Assembly: GCA_025345505.1 (NCBI GenBank)
Contig: JANVCC010000040.1
Coordinates: 7,711,655-7,775,654 of the forward strand
From: Todiramphus chloris collaris
Taxonomy: Eukaryota; Chordata; Aves; Coraciiformes; Alcedinidae
DNA: 64,000 nt
Direction of reading: 5' to 3'
The position numbers were made by a program, and so were the translations under genes. Positions 1 through 58,190 of this stretch are shown piece by piece; positions within the stretch are counted from its first letter, which is position 1; every line of letters begins with the position of its first letter. Under the pieces are notes generated by a model. It did no database searches. It was not told the DNA's origin and saw only the letters and a program-made list of their open reading frames with translations.

Positions 1-45545
<45,545 letters not shown>

Positions 45546-48500
45546 AATGGAAATGTGGCACAAACATTGTTTTTCTCTTATAGAGATGTTACCAACGTTA
45601 TAGTATTGCCCATGTTGTAGAGACTAAAAATAGGAAAAAATCAAAGTGGTGCTATGGTGAGTGGTGCCAAATTTCTAAGGCCTACTATAAATGGAAATGA
45701 CAGATTGTTTCATAAGTGCTAATTTTGATGGCTAGGTGTACAGGGTACAGTAGAGTATTAGTGCAATATCATTACAGTGTTTCACTGAATCCAAACAAAC
45801 CGTAATGCCTAGGCCAGGTTAGCAGGTTTCTTGTTTATGGGCTCTTTTAAGTTTTCTATGCCTGTTGAAAACTGCTTCAGGAGTAGTAATTGGAGTTACA
45901 CTTAGGGTGGAGGAAAACAGTCCCAAGACATAATAAATCTCTTTAACACTGACAAGCAGGTGGTCAGCAACCCTGTGATGCTTCTGTGCATTGCATAAAC
46001 CCAGGCACGATCTCGGCCCTGGTTTGGGAAGGTGTGTAAGGATGTGCCAGACTAAGTTCAGCTGCCTTTGGCAGAGCTGCTCCCGTGGTTACAGCAGAGC
46101 AGATGCTTACACAGCTTTCTTAAACAGGACTGCGTAAGAAAACTTATAGGAAATTCTGTAGCCATATATTTATGTGTAAATTAAAAACTGGCAAACAGTA
46201 CTTTCTGTATTTCCATAAACAATTTCAAAGGATTCTCCTAAAATTCTGAATACATGCAAGATGTTTAGTAGGGTGGATCCAGCCAACTTGGACTGATAAC
46301 ATCCTAGTCTTTCTGTTTACAATTATCCATATTTTTGATAGTCCTTAAGTTCTTTAATGCAACAGCCTCAGTGTTCTTTTGTTGGTTGGTGCTTTTTTTA
46401 CTGATCTGATACTTTTTTATACCCATATACTGTTTAACTTATGTCTGGATTCTTGTTGCCTTTTCTTTGGTGCTGTTAAAAAAACATTCTTTTTTTCTCC
46501 CATAGGATGAGGTTATTTTGGAGGATATAATTTAGTATTATCTTCCTTTTCTTAGAACAGCTTTATTGGTGCAGAAGTGAACAGTTGTTTGCTGTTCCCT
46601 TACATATCCATGTACATCCATACACACACATGTACTCACAGTACCAGGTCTGCTAGAAACTCTAAGATGTGTAATCTGACAACCCTTTGAGTACTTTTTT
46701 TCCTCTCAGAGTCATCATGGTTTTCATAGGTCATTTTAATTCCTGATTGGAGATCAAAAGATTAATTCAGCTTGGCTCTAACATCACAGAGACAGGGAGC
46801 GTGGACTGGTTCCTGCTGTGTGTGGCATCTGAGCAGTTTTTCTCCTGTCTCCTGGCTTGGACTTTTCCATTTGTTTCCTCTTTGCTCGTAAACCTCCTGC
46901 AGATCCCAGGGCTTCTCTGAAATCCTGCTTTTACCACTAGGTAGGTCTTATGGCTCCTAGGTCAGATTTTCCAGTTTGAGTGTAAGATCTCATCCTTCAG
47001 CCTGAGCTTGTCTTAGTTTGAAGCAGCACTATATAGAGTCACATAATTATTGAAAATGTGCTTAGTGTCCAGCAATGCGTAAGGGCTCTTCAGTGGCCCA
47101 ACTGCTGGCAAAGAGCTTCGGAAGTATTGTGAGGTGAACCATATGTGGCTTCCTGCAACCCTGTCTTCTGCCCTTGACCACCATGGCTGAAAGAGCTGCC
47201 CTGTCTTCTCTTCAAAGCAAGCCAGTCCTGCTGGAAAGGAGGCGAGAGCCTGCAGGAACTGCAGCACTGAGAGGCTGAACTGTTCTTCCCTGCACTGAGG
47301 CCAGAAGTCTTTGAAACACAAGACCTGGTTTAAGATAAAATATTTTATGGAGATAGTAACCAAAGCAGAGAAGGAATTTTTTTAGTTGGTGTGATGGCAT
47401 CAAGCATCCCTTCTTACAGAGGACTGAGGTGGCACATTTGGGTCAGTGTTCACGAGCAGCTCAGATAGTACAGGGATGGGAGTTATACTGAAGACTGTGA
47501 AGCCCGGGAAGTGTAATAGGCCTGGTAAAAGTTCAGAGCATTAGGAAGAGTCTCTTGGCCAAGCAGACATGGCTGCAGATCTGAAAGCAGCAGCCAGTGC
47601 AAGCAACAAAGAGATCTGTTCTAGTTTTGAAAAGTAAAACTAAAGCTCCACAGTTTGGCAGCATTGAGTGGTGATTGATTGGGGCAGTGACAGGCTTTCA
47701 CTCATGAGACACTGAGCATTTTCCTGCAGCCAAAGGTTGCTCTGTTTGCATGGTAGCCTTTGCTTGCCCCAGCCCAGCTCCATGGCCTGCCTGCCCTTAC
47801 AGAGCCACAATGCATGGGCAAGCCCAGTGCTGTCCCCAGGAGCTATGTGCCAAGGGATTTTGTGGTTGCCTACAGACAAGACAGGTTTTATTAACGGTGT
47901 AGGGTCAGGTCACATCTCTGCAAGACAGGCAATGTAGCAATGGGCATTGAAGGGGAAAAAACCCAACCCACCATGCATTTTATAAACAAGGAAGACATGT
48001 CTAAAGGGACATTGTTCCAACTTCTGTGCTGTGGGAGACACAAGCTGTAGCTGGGCTCCCAGCCTGTAGACACAGTGAGCATTTCTTGCCTTCCACATTT
48101 CCTTTACACAGATGTGGTTAGTGTAAAATACATCTTTTCCTCTTCAAAATAGTATCCTGTTTTTAGCTCTGTAGACATTATAAATAAACCACAGCCCTCA
48201 GCTTTTTCATAGCACATCCAAGTGTATGACAAGCTTAGGAAAAACCCTTACAAATCCAAGGGTCGAGAGGGGTTAGGGCTTGAAGTTGGTGAGGAGGTAG
48301 AAGTTTGCTGTCTGGATGGTAACAGTCTTACTCTCTGAGTTTGGGGAGACCCATTTCTCTTACCTCCAGAAGCCTGACTTAGCCCATCTAGTACCTTCTT
48401 TTCTTCCTTAGCTTCTGGAACAGGCTTGGTCAACCAGGCAGTGTAAAGAAACGCCACAGGAGGAAGTGCCCACAGCTCAAATGCTGTCTTACAAAATAGC

Positions 48501-49095
48501 CTCTTCTGTCCAAAGGACACAATAGCAAGTGGAGCAGGAATTTACCTGGTGCAACTTTAAGTGACCTTCCTGCAAACAACACGAGAGGTCTCATCTCAGA
48601 GATCCGAGAGCTCCCATTAAGCAATGCATTTTGTGAACTAACCATGCAAGTTCACGTCTTTCTAAACTCTCATTTTTCTAAGTGGTCTAAAATTAAAACC
48701 CAAGTGACGACCCCTTGTGATAAAAAAATTAAAAATTCACCAGTTATGCTTCCTTTGGTTACAATCTACTGCCATTTTTTTTTACCAAATTCCTTTAAAA
48801 GTTTCTGTAACCTATTATGAATGCATCACTTTTTATATTCACATATCCATTCAGTATTTAGAGTCTCACAACATCTCCATAGAATGCTTTCAGATATTTT
48901 GAGAATTCTAGAAATGGTGCTTTGCTGGTACTCAAAGGGGTTTATGTTTTATTTTATTATGTAATGCATTTAATGTCTTATTTACTCACCTACAATGCAC
49001 AGTATTAGCTATGTTCATCTGAGTATCTATATGCAACTTCCATTCACTTACATATGCCTTAACAGAAATTGCAATAAATAGCCATTTCGTGTATA
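45546..49095 (+). other. ADAMTS2: Probable ADAMTS2 3' UTR
   Basis: Non-coding sequence after the stop. AATAAA hexamers lie at 45932, 48183 and 49073. The last follows an increasingly AT-rich stretch, and 3.5 kb would suit the long human transcript. The end is inferred only. A minus-strand reading frame at 48248-48520 is discussed in findings. Confidence 0.45.
49073..49078 (+). terminator. ADAMTS2: Candidate distal ADAMTS2 polyadenylation signal
   Basis: A canonical AATAAA in an AT-rich context, with TG/T-rich sequence from about 49150. The AATAAA at 45932-45937 is a possible proximal alternative. Confidence 0.4.
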
Positions 49096-52000
49096 TTAAA
49101 AATGTATATACAAATTAGAATCTTTAATTTTATAATTTATTAAATTCAAATGTCTGTGTTCTTTTGCAAAGTGTTTGACTTTTCCCTGTGCTTTTGTCAT
49201 TGAAGTAATGTTATGCAGAGATGCTGGGGAGGGAGAACCAGCATCTTCGTACTCAAAGCAAATTCATTTTCTAAAATTTTGTATTAATGAAGTGGGATTG
49301 GGGTACACTTGCTGCCGAAGCCCTACATCCTTGTTACCACATCTGTTAACCAAGGTGAAATATCATGAAGTCACTGGACCAAAACCTCGGTTGATAACTG
49401 CACAGAAATTAATCAAAGTTACTTAAATTCTGCTTGAGGCTCTCACCCTTTACATTCTGCTGAAATCCATTCTGGTTCATGTATCATCTGCTTAAAAAGC
49501 TCAGTTATCTGGGCTTCTATTCAGGACTGATGAGCAAATTTTGCTTTCCATGTCCTATTGATCAAATAATTGCTCCTTCCTGTGAAATTCTTTTACATAC
49601 ATTTTCCTGCCATATCCTGCACACTCGTAGCCAGGTTGCTTTTAAAGCATAATTGGATATCTCCCATTTAATTGAAGTTTGTTGCTTGAGGATTTGAAAC
49701 ATCCCTGCCTACCTCCATTATCCAGTTAGCACCATGCAATGCATTCCAGTCCAACATGTTCTTTAATCACGTAACAAACCGCCTCAGCATTTTCTATGTG
49801 AAAAAGACATTTGCTTTCTTAAGTGCCCTGGTAAAATGGTGGCCCAGCCAAAACCTGTGTTTCATTAACTGTGACAATTGATACAGTATCTAGTTTACAG
49901 CTGTGACAAGGATTATATTTAATTTGCTTTCACTTTCCTAACCCAAAGATTTTGAGATTTTTAGAATGGCCATGGGAAAGAGTCTCGTGTCCAAACACAA
50001 GAAACACCCCTGGTGGGGTCAAACATGCCTGACATCCCTTACTCTCCAGCAGCCTTCCTCTCTGAGTCTGAAATGCCTAAAGATGATCATTATCAGAGGG
50101 CATTTTCCCTCCTGACCTACAGCAGCTTTTTAGCACCTTTTCATACTCTTCAGACCGAGGCAAGGACTGGTGTCCCTGAGGGAGCCGAGACAGGCGTACA
50201 CACAGCCCCGCAGGGGCAGCTCTGGCCCCTCCGGCAGCATCTTCCTGGTGTGAGGCTGATGCCAAAGGGAAGCGGCAGAAACTTTTTGGCTTAAAAATCG
50301 ACCTCCTCTCTGAGGAAAAATACTGTGATTGTCCCCTGGCCTCTGCTGGGGGGCTGTCACTGTTTTGGAAAGCATGAGCAGAATGCTCCCACCAGCCTTA
50401 GGTAATGAGAGTGCACTTGCAGCCGTGAGGGCTGGTGATGGAGGACCTGCTCAAGCTGCTTTGCATCTCCAGTTGCAGTACCACTAGATGGTGACACGGC
50501 ACAAGAAGTACGATTATGAAACAGCCACCGGACTTTGGTATCAGGGTGAAAAATCCCTCGCTCTGCTGGGGAGGGGGTCTCTGCATTCCGGCATTGCAGA
50601 AAGGACCAGACGGAACAAAACCCACCCAGCTCAGTCCCTACCACAGCGGGAACATATTCAAAGATATTTTTCACTGGCCTGAAGAACAAGCATGAAGCCT
50701 GCGGGAGAGAAACAGACAGGAGCTGCAGTGGAGCAATAGAGCCACGATCAGCCCCGTCACCCAAACCACAGAAAATAGTTGAAGAATTAAGTTATTTACC
50801 GAGAGTGCTATTTCTTAGGGCATATAAACACATCCCAGCTCCGACTGATAACAGAAAGTTTAGAGGATAGCTGACATTGCAGGGTTTTCCACTGATGGTT
50901 ATCATCAGCTGGTCTTGCATGGTTTTTAATCAGACAAAGCTCTTTCTTAAAAGAAAGCCAACAGCTATGGGGAGATGACCTTGTCTCAGGTGCACCAGCA
51001 GCTTGGGTTAGCAGCCAAATGGCCGAACAGTTTGTAATAAATCATTTATTCAGCAAAATGGGGTCTGTTCTCTGTTTGCAAGTGTCTGGGGTGTTCCTGC
51101 AGTTGGTTGTGATTAAAGAATCTCTCATGAAACAAAAGTCGTTAATGGCAGGTTTACTCAAATTTTTTGTCTCATTTGTAAGCTGTGCCATGGGAGGTCT
51201 GTGGGACTGAACAGGACAGCTTCTAAACCAAAACTGATCTCCATGTTTGAAGGATGGAGATCCAGGGGCTGCAGTCCACTTAGAGGTCTTCAGAGCAGAG
51301 GGAAGCAAACACGGATCTCCTGGGAGCTGAGCAGCCACCCGCTCTTCTGTGTGGCACGTTTGTACTCCCTTCATGGTCTGTCTGGGTTCATTTGCAGCAT
51401 GAGGAGAGGTGGATCAGTAGCAGGGCACGTTTAGAACACTTTGCCCCACAAGCAATACCAGAGGGGGGCTGGAAAGGAACTCTGCAAATGAAGTGCAGCT
51501 GCCCTGCAAGGCCTGACGGGCAGGGAACAGCTTGTTCCGTGTAATATGGAACGGCCTTTGCACGGCTTGCTGCCTCCCTTGATACAGATTCCTCCGATTT
51601 TCTGCCCACTTCTGACATCCCCAGGCCGCCCTGTCACCTCAGGCAGCCACTGCAAGTGCCTCAGCATCCCGGGTTCCTATGGCACAGGGCTTTTCATGGG
51701 ACTCCAGGCAGGAAAAGAGTTTATGTGTCCTCATTAAGCCCTGCCATGATCGTCCAGAAGGGTGTCAGTGTAAGGCACTTTCGGATGCTCAGGTGTTCTG
51801 TTGCAGTCTGGGTGTGCATTTCTGTAAGCTGTTGTATGGAAAAATGCATGTGTACAGATACAGTGTAATTTCATGTAGACCAGTAATAATATAAATAAAA
51901 ATATTTATATTAATTAAAATAAATATTCTGGGCTGGATTCCTAGGGAAAGTTACCAGAGGTCATCCAACATGGTTTGCATTTTCTGAAACTTCAAAGTAC

Positions 52001-55000
52001 TTTTAAAGAAGTCTGCATTGGCACCAAACGTTCTGCCAGCTGGGCTGATGCACCCATGACACTGGCATGGCCTAGCAACTCCCAGTAAGGACTCCGGGAG
52101 TCTTTTTCTGAGCTTAATAGAAATTTCAAGGAAACCGAGAGCCTAACTCACTAAAGGACTCCACCCATGTTCCCAGCTGGACGGAGAGCTCGGCTCCTGC
52201 AAAGCAGCTTTGTGCTGAACGGTGATGGGTGGCAGTAACCCAGCCCTCACAGCAGCCAAAGACCAAGAAATAGCTGGCAATTTCCAGAATAACCTGTGTG
52301 CATCACAGTGTATGTGCAAGTAGCCACTCAGCTACCGTGTGAGCTGCCGCCACGGCAACAGCTGCGGGTGCGAGGTTTCTAGCCCAGCTCTGCCTAGTTA
52401 ATGTGAAAACAGCTCATTAATGTTTCACGGGAATATCTTCGCCGCAGACCAGAGCGGCTGCTTGCTGTAATGCACAGGAGGTTAACGGGCTGGGGGACGT
52501 AATTAGAAAGCACAAATGATCTGGAACAAATAATTTTCCTTTCCTGAACTTTTAATGACAAATAGGCAAGAGAGAAGCAGCTCTGCGCCAAGATGTGGAG
52601 CTGCTCAGGGTCATGCTGACCCCATACCCATCCCTGGCAAGCACTTACGCTGCAGCAAAGCCTGATATTAACACCGCTCCCTTCCTGACACTCTGACATG
52701 GGTTCAGATGCCAGCTCACAGCACAGGAGCAGGGTAGCAGCGTTGCCCAGTCATGCTTCAGTCCCAGCAGTTCCTAGTTTGCCCAAAAGCCATGTTTCTG
52801 CAGGCAGGAGCGCGGCAGGAGCGCGTGTGCGGTCCCTTTGCCGTGCCGGTGCCTTTGGGGGCTGCAGCTGCTCTGGGGGGGAGGAGAGGGTGGAAATGAG
52901 CAGAGGCAGAGAGATGACAAGCAGGGAAAAAAAAATCTGATTAATAAAAAGAAAAAAAAGTTTAACACAAGTGAATTTACAGTTCTACCAGTTAGTGGGA
53001 AAGTTTGAAAGCAGCATTCTAAGTGTCCCTTGGATACCTTGTAATCAGAAAGTGCAGGGAACAGGCCTCCAGTTTAGTGTCTTTTTGATCCAGTTTTGGC
53101 AACAGACACAGCCTCCCAGTGTGGGAGCTCAAAAACTGGGGTTTCTTTCAAACTGGGATTTTGCTAGTGCAGCCGAGGGCAGTGATGCCTGTGTCCCAAT
53201 GCCCAGGGATCGGATGTGTCACTGCAGGCACGAGCAGAGCAGCCGTGTGCCAGTGTGCGAGCTGTCACACCGGTGGCACCAGGTCTGACCTGCACCCCGT
53301 CACTCACCTATAGGTTTGCTAAATCAGGCTGGAGGTTTAGTCTTTCACCTTTCCTGTACAGTTTCATTTCTTTGGAGAGTGTAAAGTGATTATTTTTTCC
53401 CCCTTATATAAATATTCTTTGCAATATTCCAAAGGAAAAGTTGTTTCTGAAGCAGCCTTGGCAGTGCTGCTGCCCCATCAGGTGGGTACTGGCTTTAGCC
53501 AGAAGCACTGGCACAGTTCCAGAGCCCCCGTTTGACATTAAGGGTATTTTCCCTGAGACTACTCAAAATGGGAATTGACTTTGTCATCCATTTAGGGCTC
53601 CCAAAGATTAATTGGGTTGTTTATGTGAATGTCAACAAGCTTCAGAAATGCCCAGAGGAGAGCTGCCTGTTAGACTTGCACAACTCTGCTAAGCTGTTTG
53701 AATACAACTGGAAGCATTTAAAAACCAAAAAAGCTACAAGCAGAAAAACAGCCACAAAAAAAACCCCAAAACGCCATTCTACAACTTCGAGATCTCAGGC
53801 ACTCAGGCAAGCCTTGCAGAACTAATGATCTGTGTTTTCCTCAGCAGCCTGGGCACCACTGCTGTAGCTGGTTTATTTTGCTATTAATCCCGTTTGGTTC
53901 CGGTTTTCATGCCCTCAGGAATGCTGATCCAACATGCTGTCCTTTGGGGGTATAAGTACAGGACACCAGGATGATTTAACCAGAGCAGTCCTCAGAAGTG
54001 CTTGGAAGGAACCTACGGCGCTTTGCAGAGACAAACAAGCATTCAAAGGTGCATCTTCTTTTTAATTAACATTTTCTGAGCAACCACTTGATGAAAGAGG
54101 AAGCTGAATGGCTGTGGTTGAGGTAAAAAAGACAGAGGTATTGCTGTAAATTACATTTGGGTAATTATAGCTACTTTTTAAGCTGTATCTGGTACTTTAA
54201 AATTTACATTTTAATCTTCATATCATCAAGAATGATCGAGATTATAGAGAACAAACCTTTTATACTGGGTTTACCTGAGTAATTCCAGTAACAGTGATTT
54301 GAATAAATGTGATTTTCCTAGAGTCACACGAGATGCCTGGAAGAAACTAATTTCACTATGTAGAAGGGATTTTTATTGCAAACTCATATTTTTAGTGTAG
54401 TTTCATAAAGGAACACCTTACCTAAGCACATTTTGTGAGGACCTTGATGACTTTAGAGGCTCTTGGGCAGCTTTTCAGTGAGGGCTCAAGGTGTCTGCAG
54501 TCTCTTCCTCCCAGGGAGGGCTGCCGAATTCTGACAGGCAGAGGAACAATGACATGGAAAAGCTTCAGCAGGGGCCCTGATAACCTAATGCTGAGCGTAA
54601 CAGCCTAACTCAGGTGCTACCAGAGCTGCTGCTGTCCCAGGTGAGGTGGTCATGGCCAGCCTGTCACCTTGCATGGCCCTGCTTCTACTTGCTCCTTCAT
54701 ACCATGCAGCCTTTGAGAAGGCAACATCTCCAGCTGGGAGGAGGGACTTCCCAGAGCAGGGGAACATATCTATGGACATCTGCACGTGTAGAACTCTTTT
54801 TTTTCAGGTCAGTGATTTTTCCTCATGAAATGTCTTTCCCAAGCTTTATACTGCAGCTGCTTGGAGTACCTGGGGTCTGATTAGTTGTTGGGTTTTTTTC
54901 CATTTGATGGTAATTAAAGTGCATGCAAGCAAGAAGTTGTTACTACAGCACGATTCCAGCTGATCATTGCTAGGGGCATATTTAATACATGAAGGTTGAG

Positions 55001-55684
55001 GGTCATTACAGCTAACTTCAGCTCTTTGGCATCAGAAGTCCAGACAAACAGTTTAAGCTTGCACACCTTGTATGTTTAAATGCTAAGCAATGGCTATTTG
55101 CAGAAAACAAATAATCTCTGCTTTGAACCACAGCTTGAAGGGATGCACATGTCTTTTGAGCTGCTTATTTCTTTCCACTGGAGATAAAGAAAGAACCTGG
55201 ATGATGAGCATGGGCTTGGGTGACAAAATCAGCAGTTAAAGCCAGTTCCAGCCTGAATGCTGGTAACATTGAGAGCACTTGGATAAAACTAAAGCTGTGA
55301 TTTTTAATCTAGAATTTCTGCTTCTCTCTCAATTGCTTCCAGAAGCTCAGGACAGGTGTTGTGGGGAGCAGTAATGTTCAGGAACACAGTCACAGTTTAT
55401 GGCCGTGTTCACACAGGGCTGTTGTGCAGTGATAAGGAAGAGCAGCTATCCAGGTTCCCTCTGAGAACAGTACTGGGAAATAAAAGCAGAAGGAAGAGTC
55501 TGCTGCAAAATAACTATTTACCTCCTCACCCAACACGATTCTGCAAGAGAGACTACGAGAGGGATTACACCGGGACTGCGATCAGGTTGCAGCATGTTAA
55601 TAAGCCAGAAAACAAAGACAAATCCCTGCTGCCCAGAGACCCGCAAGGTTGGGCGCTGCTGCTCCTCCTGGCAAAGCAATTTGC
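49096..55684. other. Intergenic region without a supported gene
   Basis: Several stop-free runs of 60-190 codons exist on both strands, but none shows a recognisable domain, a convincing codon pattern or paired splice sites. An AT-rich foldback patch lies at about 51880-51930, and a modestly CpG-rich patch at about 52805-52880. I recognise no interspersed element. Confidence 0.6.
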
Positions 55685-55915
55685 CGTAACGCGCTTGTGT
55701 GGTCTCGCTCGGCGGGCGCCAGCCCAGGGAAACGCCAACAGGGGCGATGCTGGGGGCATTGGGGAGCGGGGGGGGGCGAGGAGCGCAGCCCAGGGAGGGC
55801 CGAGGCTGGCAGAGCCGTGGCAGGGCTGGCTGCCGCGGAGCCTCCGCAGTGGGCACACAGCTCAGCGCAGAGCGGGGACCGGGGAGGGAGGGACAGAGCA
55901 GCGATCACGATGCTG
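55685..55915. promoter_or_regulatory. CpG-rich segment with G-quadruplex-type motif
   Basis: About twenty CG dinucleotides fall within 230 bases, against a CpG-poor background. It contains four G-runs in order (55741-55744, 55752-55756, 55761-55764, 55768-55776) with loops of 7, 4 and 3 bases, the classic plus-strand G4 pattern. It lies about 0.55 kb upstream of the putative exon 1 of the DEPP-like gene, so it may be its promoter-proximal island. That link is inference. Confidence 0.5.
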
Positions 55916-56273
55916 CAAGTAGCCCCTGCTCTCTGGGGCAAACCTGGCAAAGTGGCACGAATTTGCTTCTGAAATAAGGCAGAGAAGGAGCAAAAGCAAG
56001 CAGCCCAAAAAGCACTAAAATATGAAGGTACCACAGCTCCTTTCACACTCCCCCAACTCAGAGCACAGGCAGCCCATCCTGCAGCAATCCCACCGCACCG
56101 TGCTTGCATTGCACAGAAGGAAACACAATAAGGCAGTCAAACAGCGGGGATTTGTCACGGACCATTCTGTCGGGGATGGGATGGGCCCATCCTCCCTGGT
56201 GCCTGGTTGCTGCCCCGATGCCACACGGCATTTGTCAGCTGCAGGCTCTCGGGCAGGGCAGGCAGCCAGCGGG

Positions 56274-56283
56274 CTATATTTAG
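56274..56283 (+). promoter_or_regulatory. MEF2-consensus / TATA-like element of the DEPP-like gene
   Basis: CTATATTTAG fits the MEF2 consensus (YTA, four A/T, TAR) exactly and could also act as a TATA box. A start site about 30 bases downstream (about 56305) would give a short exon 1 ending at the strong donor at 56448. Placement is by spacing only. Confidence 0.4.
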
Positions 56284-56304
56284 CCACAGCAACAAAACAG
56301 GCAG

Positions 56305-56448
56305 CCGAATCAGCTGACTGGAGGCAGGGAGCCTGATGCACGGTTTAGTTTTAGACAGCACATATTCTGTACTGAAAACGGGGAGGGAGAGACGCGGGAG
56401 CCAGGGGAGCTGAGAGCCACCCATCCTCCACGCTGGGCAGCAGCACAG
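56305..56448 (+). other. Putative non-coding exon 1 of the DEPP-like gene
   Basis: The 3' edge is a near-perfect donor, CAG then gtaaga, at 56448/56449. The 5' edge is only inferred from the TATA/MEF2-like element. It contains a 25-codon upstream ORF (56336-56413), a possible translational brake. DEPP1 genes in mammals, as I recall, also have a non-coding first exon and a single coding exon, so the layout fits. Confidence 0.4.
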
Positions 56449-58188
56449 GTAAGAGGAGGGAGTCACGAAAGCTGGGTCTGGACATGGGCTGTGTCCTGGG
56501 GATCGCTGGGAAGGGCCCAGGATGGTGACAGCCGGTGATGCTCCAGGCACGGCTGGGAGGGGAAGCCGCAGGGCAGGGGTGTTTGTGCTCGACGGGGTCT
56601 CTCTGGGAAGGTGACCTTGGTATGGAGTGTGGCCATGCCAGTGCAGTGCCCAGGGCAAAGGGGATCGCATCCGGGCTGGAAGAGATCCATCCTATCAGAA
56701 GAGTTTTATTGTAAATAGGTGATTTATTTCCCTTCTGGAGGAAGGGCATGTTAACAGGACTCAGTTAATGATTAGAGCTATCGTGAGCTAACGCTACATG
56801 CCCGTGCCCATTATCTGAAGTATCTGGATGCCCTCCGTGGAGCCAGGGTCAGAGCGGGCCTGGTCCTGACACTGCTGAGCTTGGGCAGAGGGTGGGAGGG
56901 AAGGCAGTGGAGCAAACCTGCTTCTTAATGCTTAAAGAAATGAGAAGAAAGGAGCAGGGAGAATAAAGAAAGGGAAATAAAAAGGCTATAAAGTTTAAAA
57001 TAAACATCTCCTCCTCTCAGTTCAGCAAATCTCAGCTTGGCTGCCTTTACTAGCATCACCTGAGATGAAAACCAGTAAAAGCCAGCAGCAGCTCGGGGAG
57101 GGATGAACACCCCGTGAGCCCTACCCTGGGCTCGGCATGAGCTGCTCACTTGCACTCCGTATGTGATCTGCAGCTTTGCAGGGAGGTTCAGCAAAGCCAG
57201 ATTTATTTCCAGCAATGACAGGCAAGGCATTAAAATAGCTAGCAAAGCACTTTTGTGTTTAATCACACAACAAAGCAATATTGTGTCAGCAGATTACTCA
57301 CACTCAGATGCCATTGGGGGGGATAGTAAAAGAAAAAAAAAGTGGATCTAGGCTACGTGGTCATTTCTGTCAGAAAGGGAGATAAGCAAAGCACAGGGGG
57401 TGGTATTTAGAGAGGAAAGAGAAAAAAACCAAAACTCAGTACATTTAGCAAACACTGCAACACAAAATACTTGTAAAAAAGGTTTAACTGACTGGTGGGA
57501 ACAGTTTGATGGAAATCCATCCTCAAAAGAGCTGAGGATAACTATTTGAATATAAAAGGCATGCATTAAGCCCCTTTGACTCTACATAAGCATTCAGGGA
57601 AGGATCTACCACTTCGTAACTACCTTTATGACCCACCAGCAGTGATGACAATGAAATGTTTGTACATTATCACCTACAGCTTCAAGAGGAGGTCAGCTGT
57701 AATGTCACTTTATTTAGGTGATGCTTCCCATGGGGGTAGGTCAGCTCATCTCCTGTTGAGATCACCTCCGGACACGAAGTGAAGCCAAAGCCCTGTTACA
57801 GTGAACAGACCAGTGGAGTATTAAATGAGAAGAGTAGTTTGTCCCTTGCTGCTATGACTCGGCGAGTGCACCTATGCCATGCTGCTTCAGCTGCTGGCCC
57901 CTTGCACTGCTTCAGAATGGACCACCATTGCTGATCTCTTTAATTAACCTTTTATTTTCTACTGCACTTAATCACTTTGTGTCTTTTCTATATATGGTCT
58001 CTTTATGAAGCCATGGAGATAAAAGTGATGCCAGAAAACTTTTAAAATGCAGTTTCTGTAAACACCAGTGTTTGCCATGAGGAAACATCAGATGGCTCAG
58101 GTAGCATGGACTTTACAGAAACATTCCCAGAATTTCTTTACCACAGCTGTCTTTCACATGCTGATCATCTCTGGTATGTTCTTTGCAG
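56449..58188 (+). other. Putative intron of the DEPP-like gene (1.74 kb)
   Basis: It is bounded by gtaaga and by ctctggtatgttctttgcag, with a plausible branch sequence (ctgat) about 25 bases upstream. I see no coding sequence or recognised repeat inside. A CArG-like CTATATATGG lies at 57988-57997. Confidence 0.45.
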
Positions 58189-58190
58189 CC

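Noticed and set aside
50357-50764. 135-codon minus-strand open frame downstream of ADAMTS2
   Set aside because: No domain, no splice partners and no recognisable family. It fits chance in GC-richer intergenic DNA.
55356-55922. 188-codon plus-strand open frame
   Set aside because: Its second half is low-complexity, CpG/G-rich sequence where stops are rare by composition. It shows no recognisable domain, and overlapping frames on both strands are equally open.
58068-58190. In-frame ATG giving a 371-aa version of the DEPP-like protein
   Set aside because: The extra 41 residues run through a branch point, pyrimidine tract and AG acceptor, and the DEPP family starts at the LPTI-proximal Met. The Kozak ATG at 58191 fits better.
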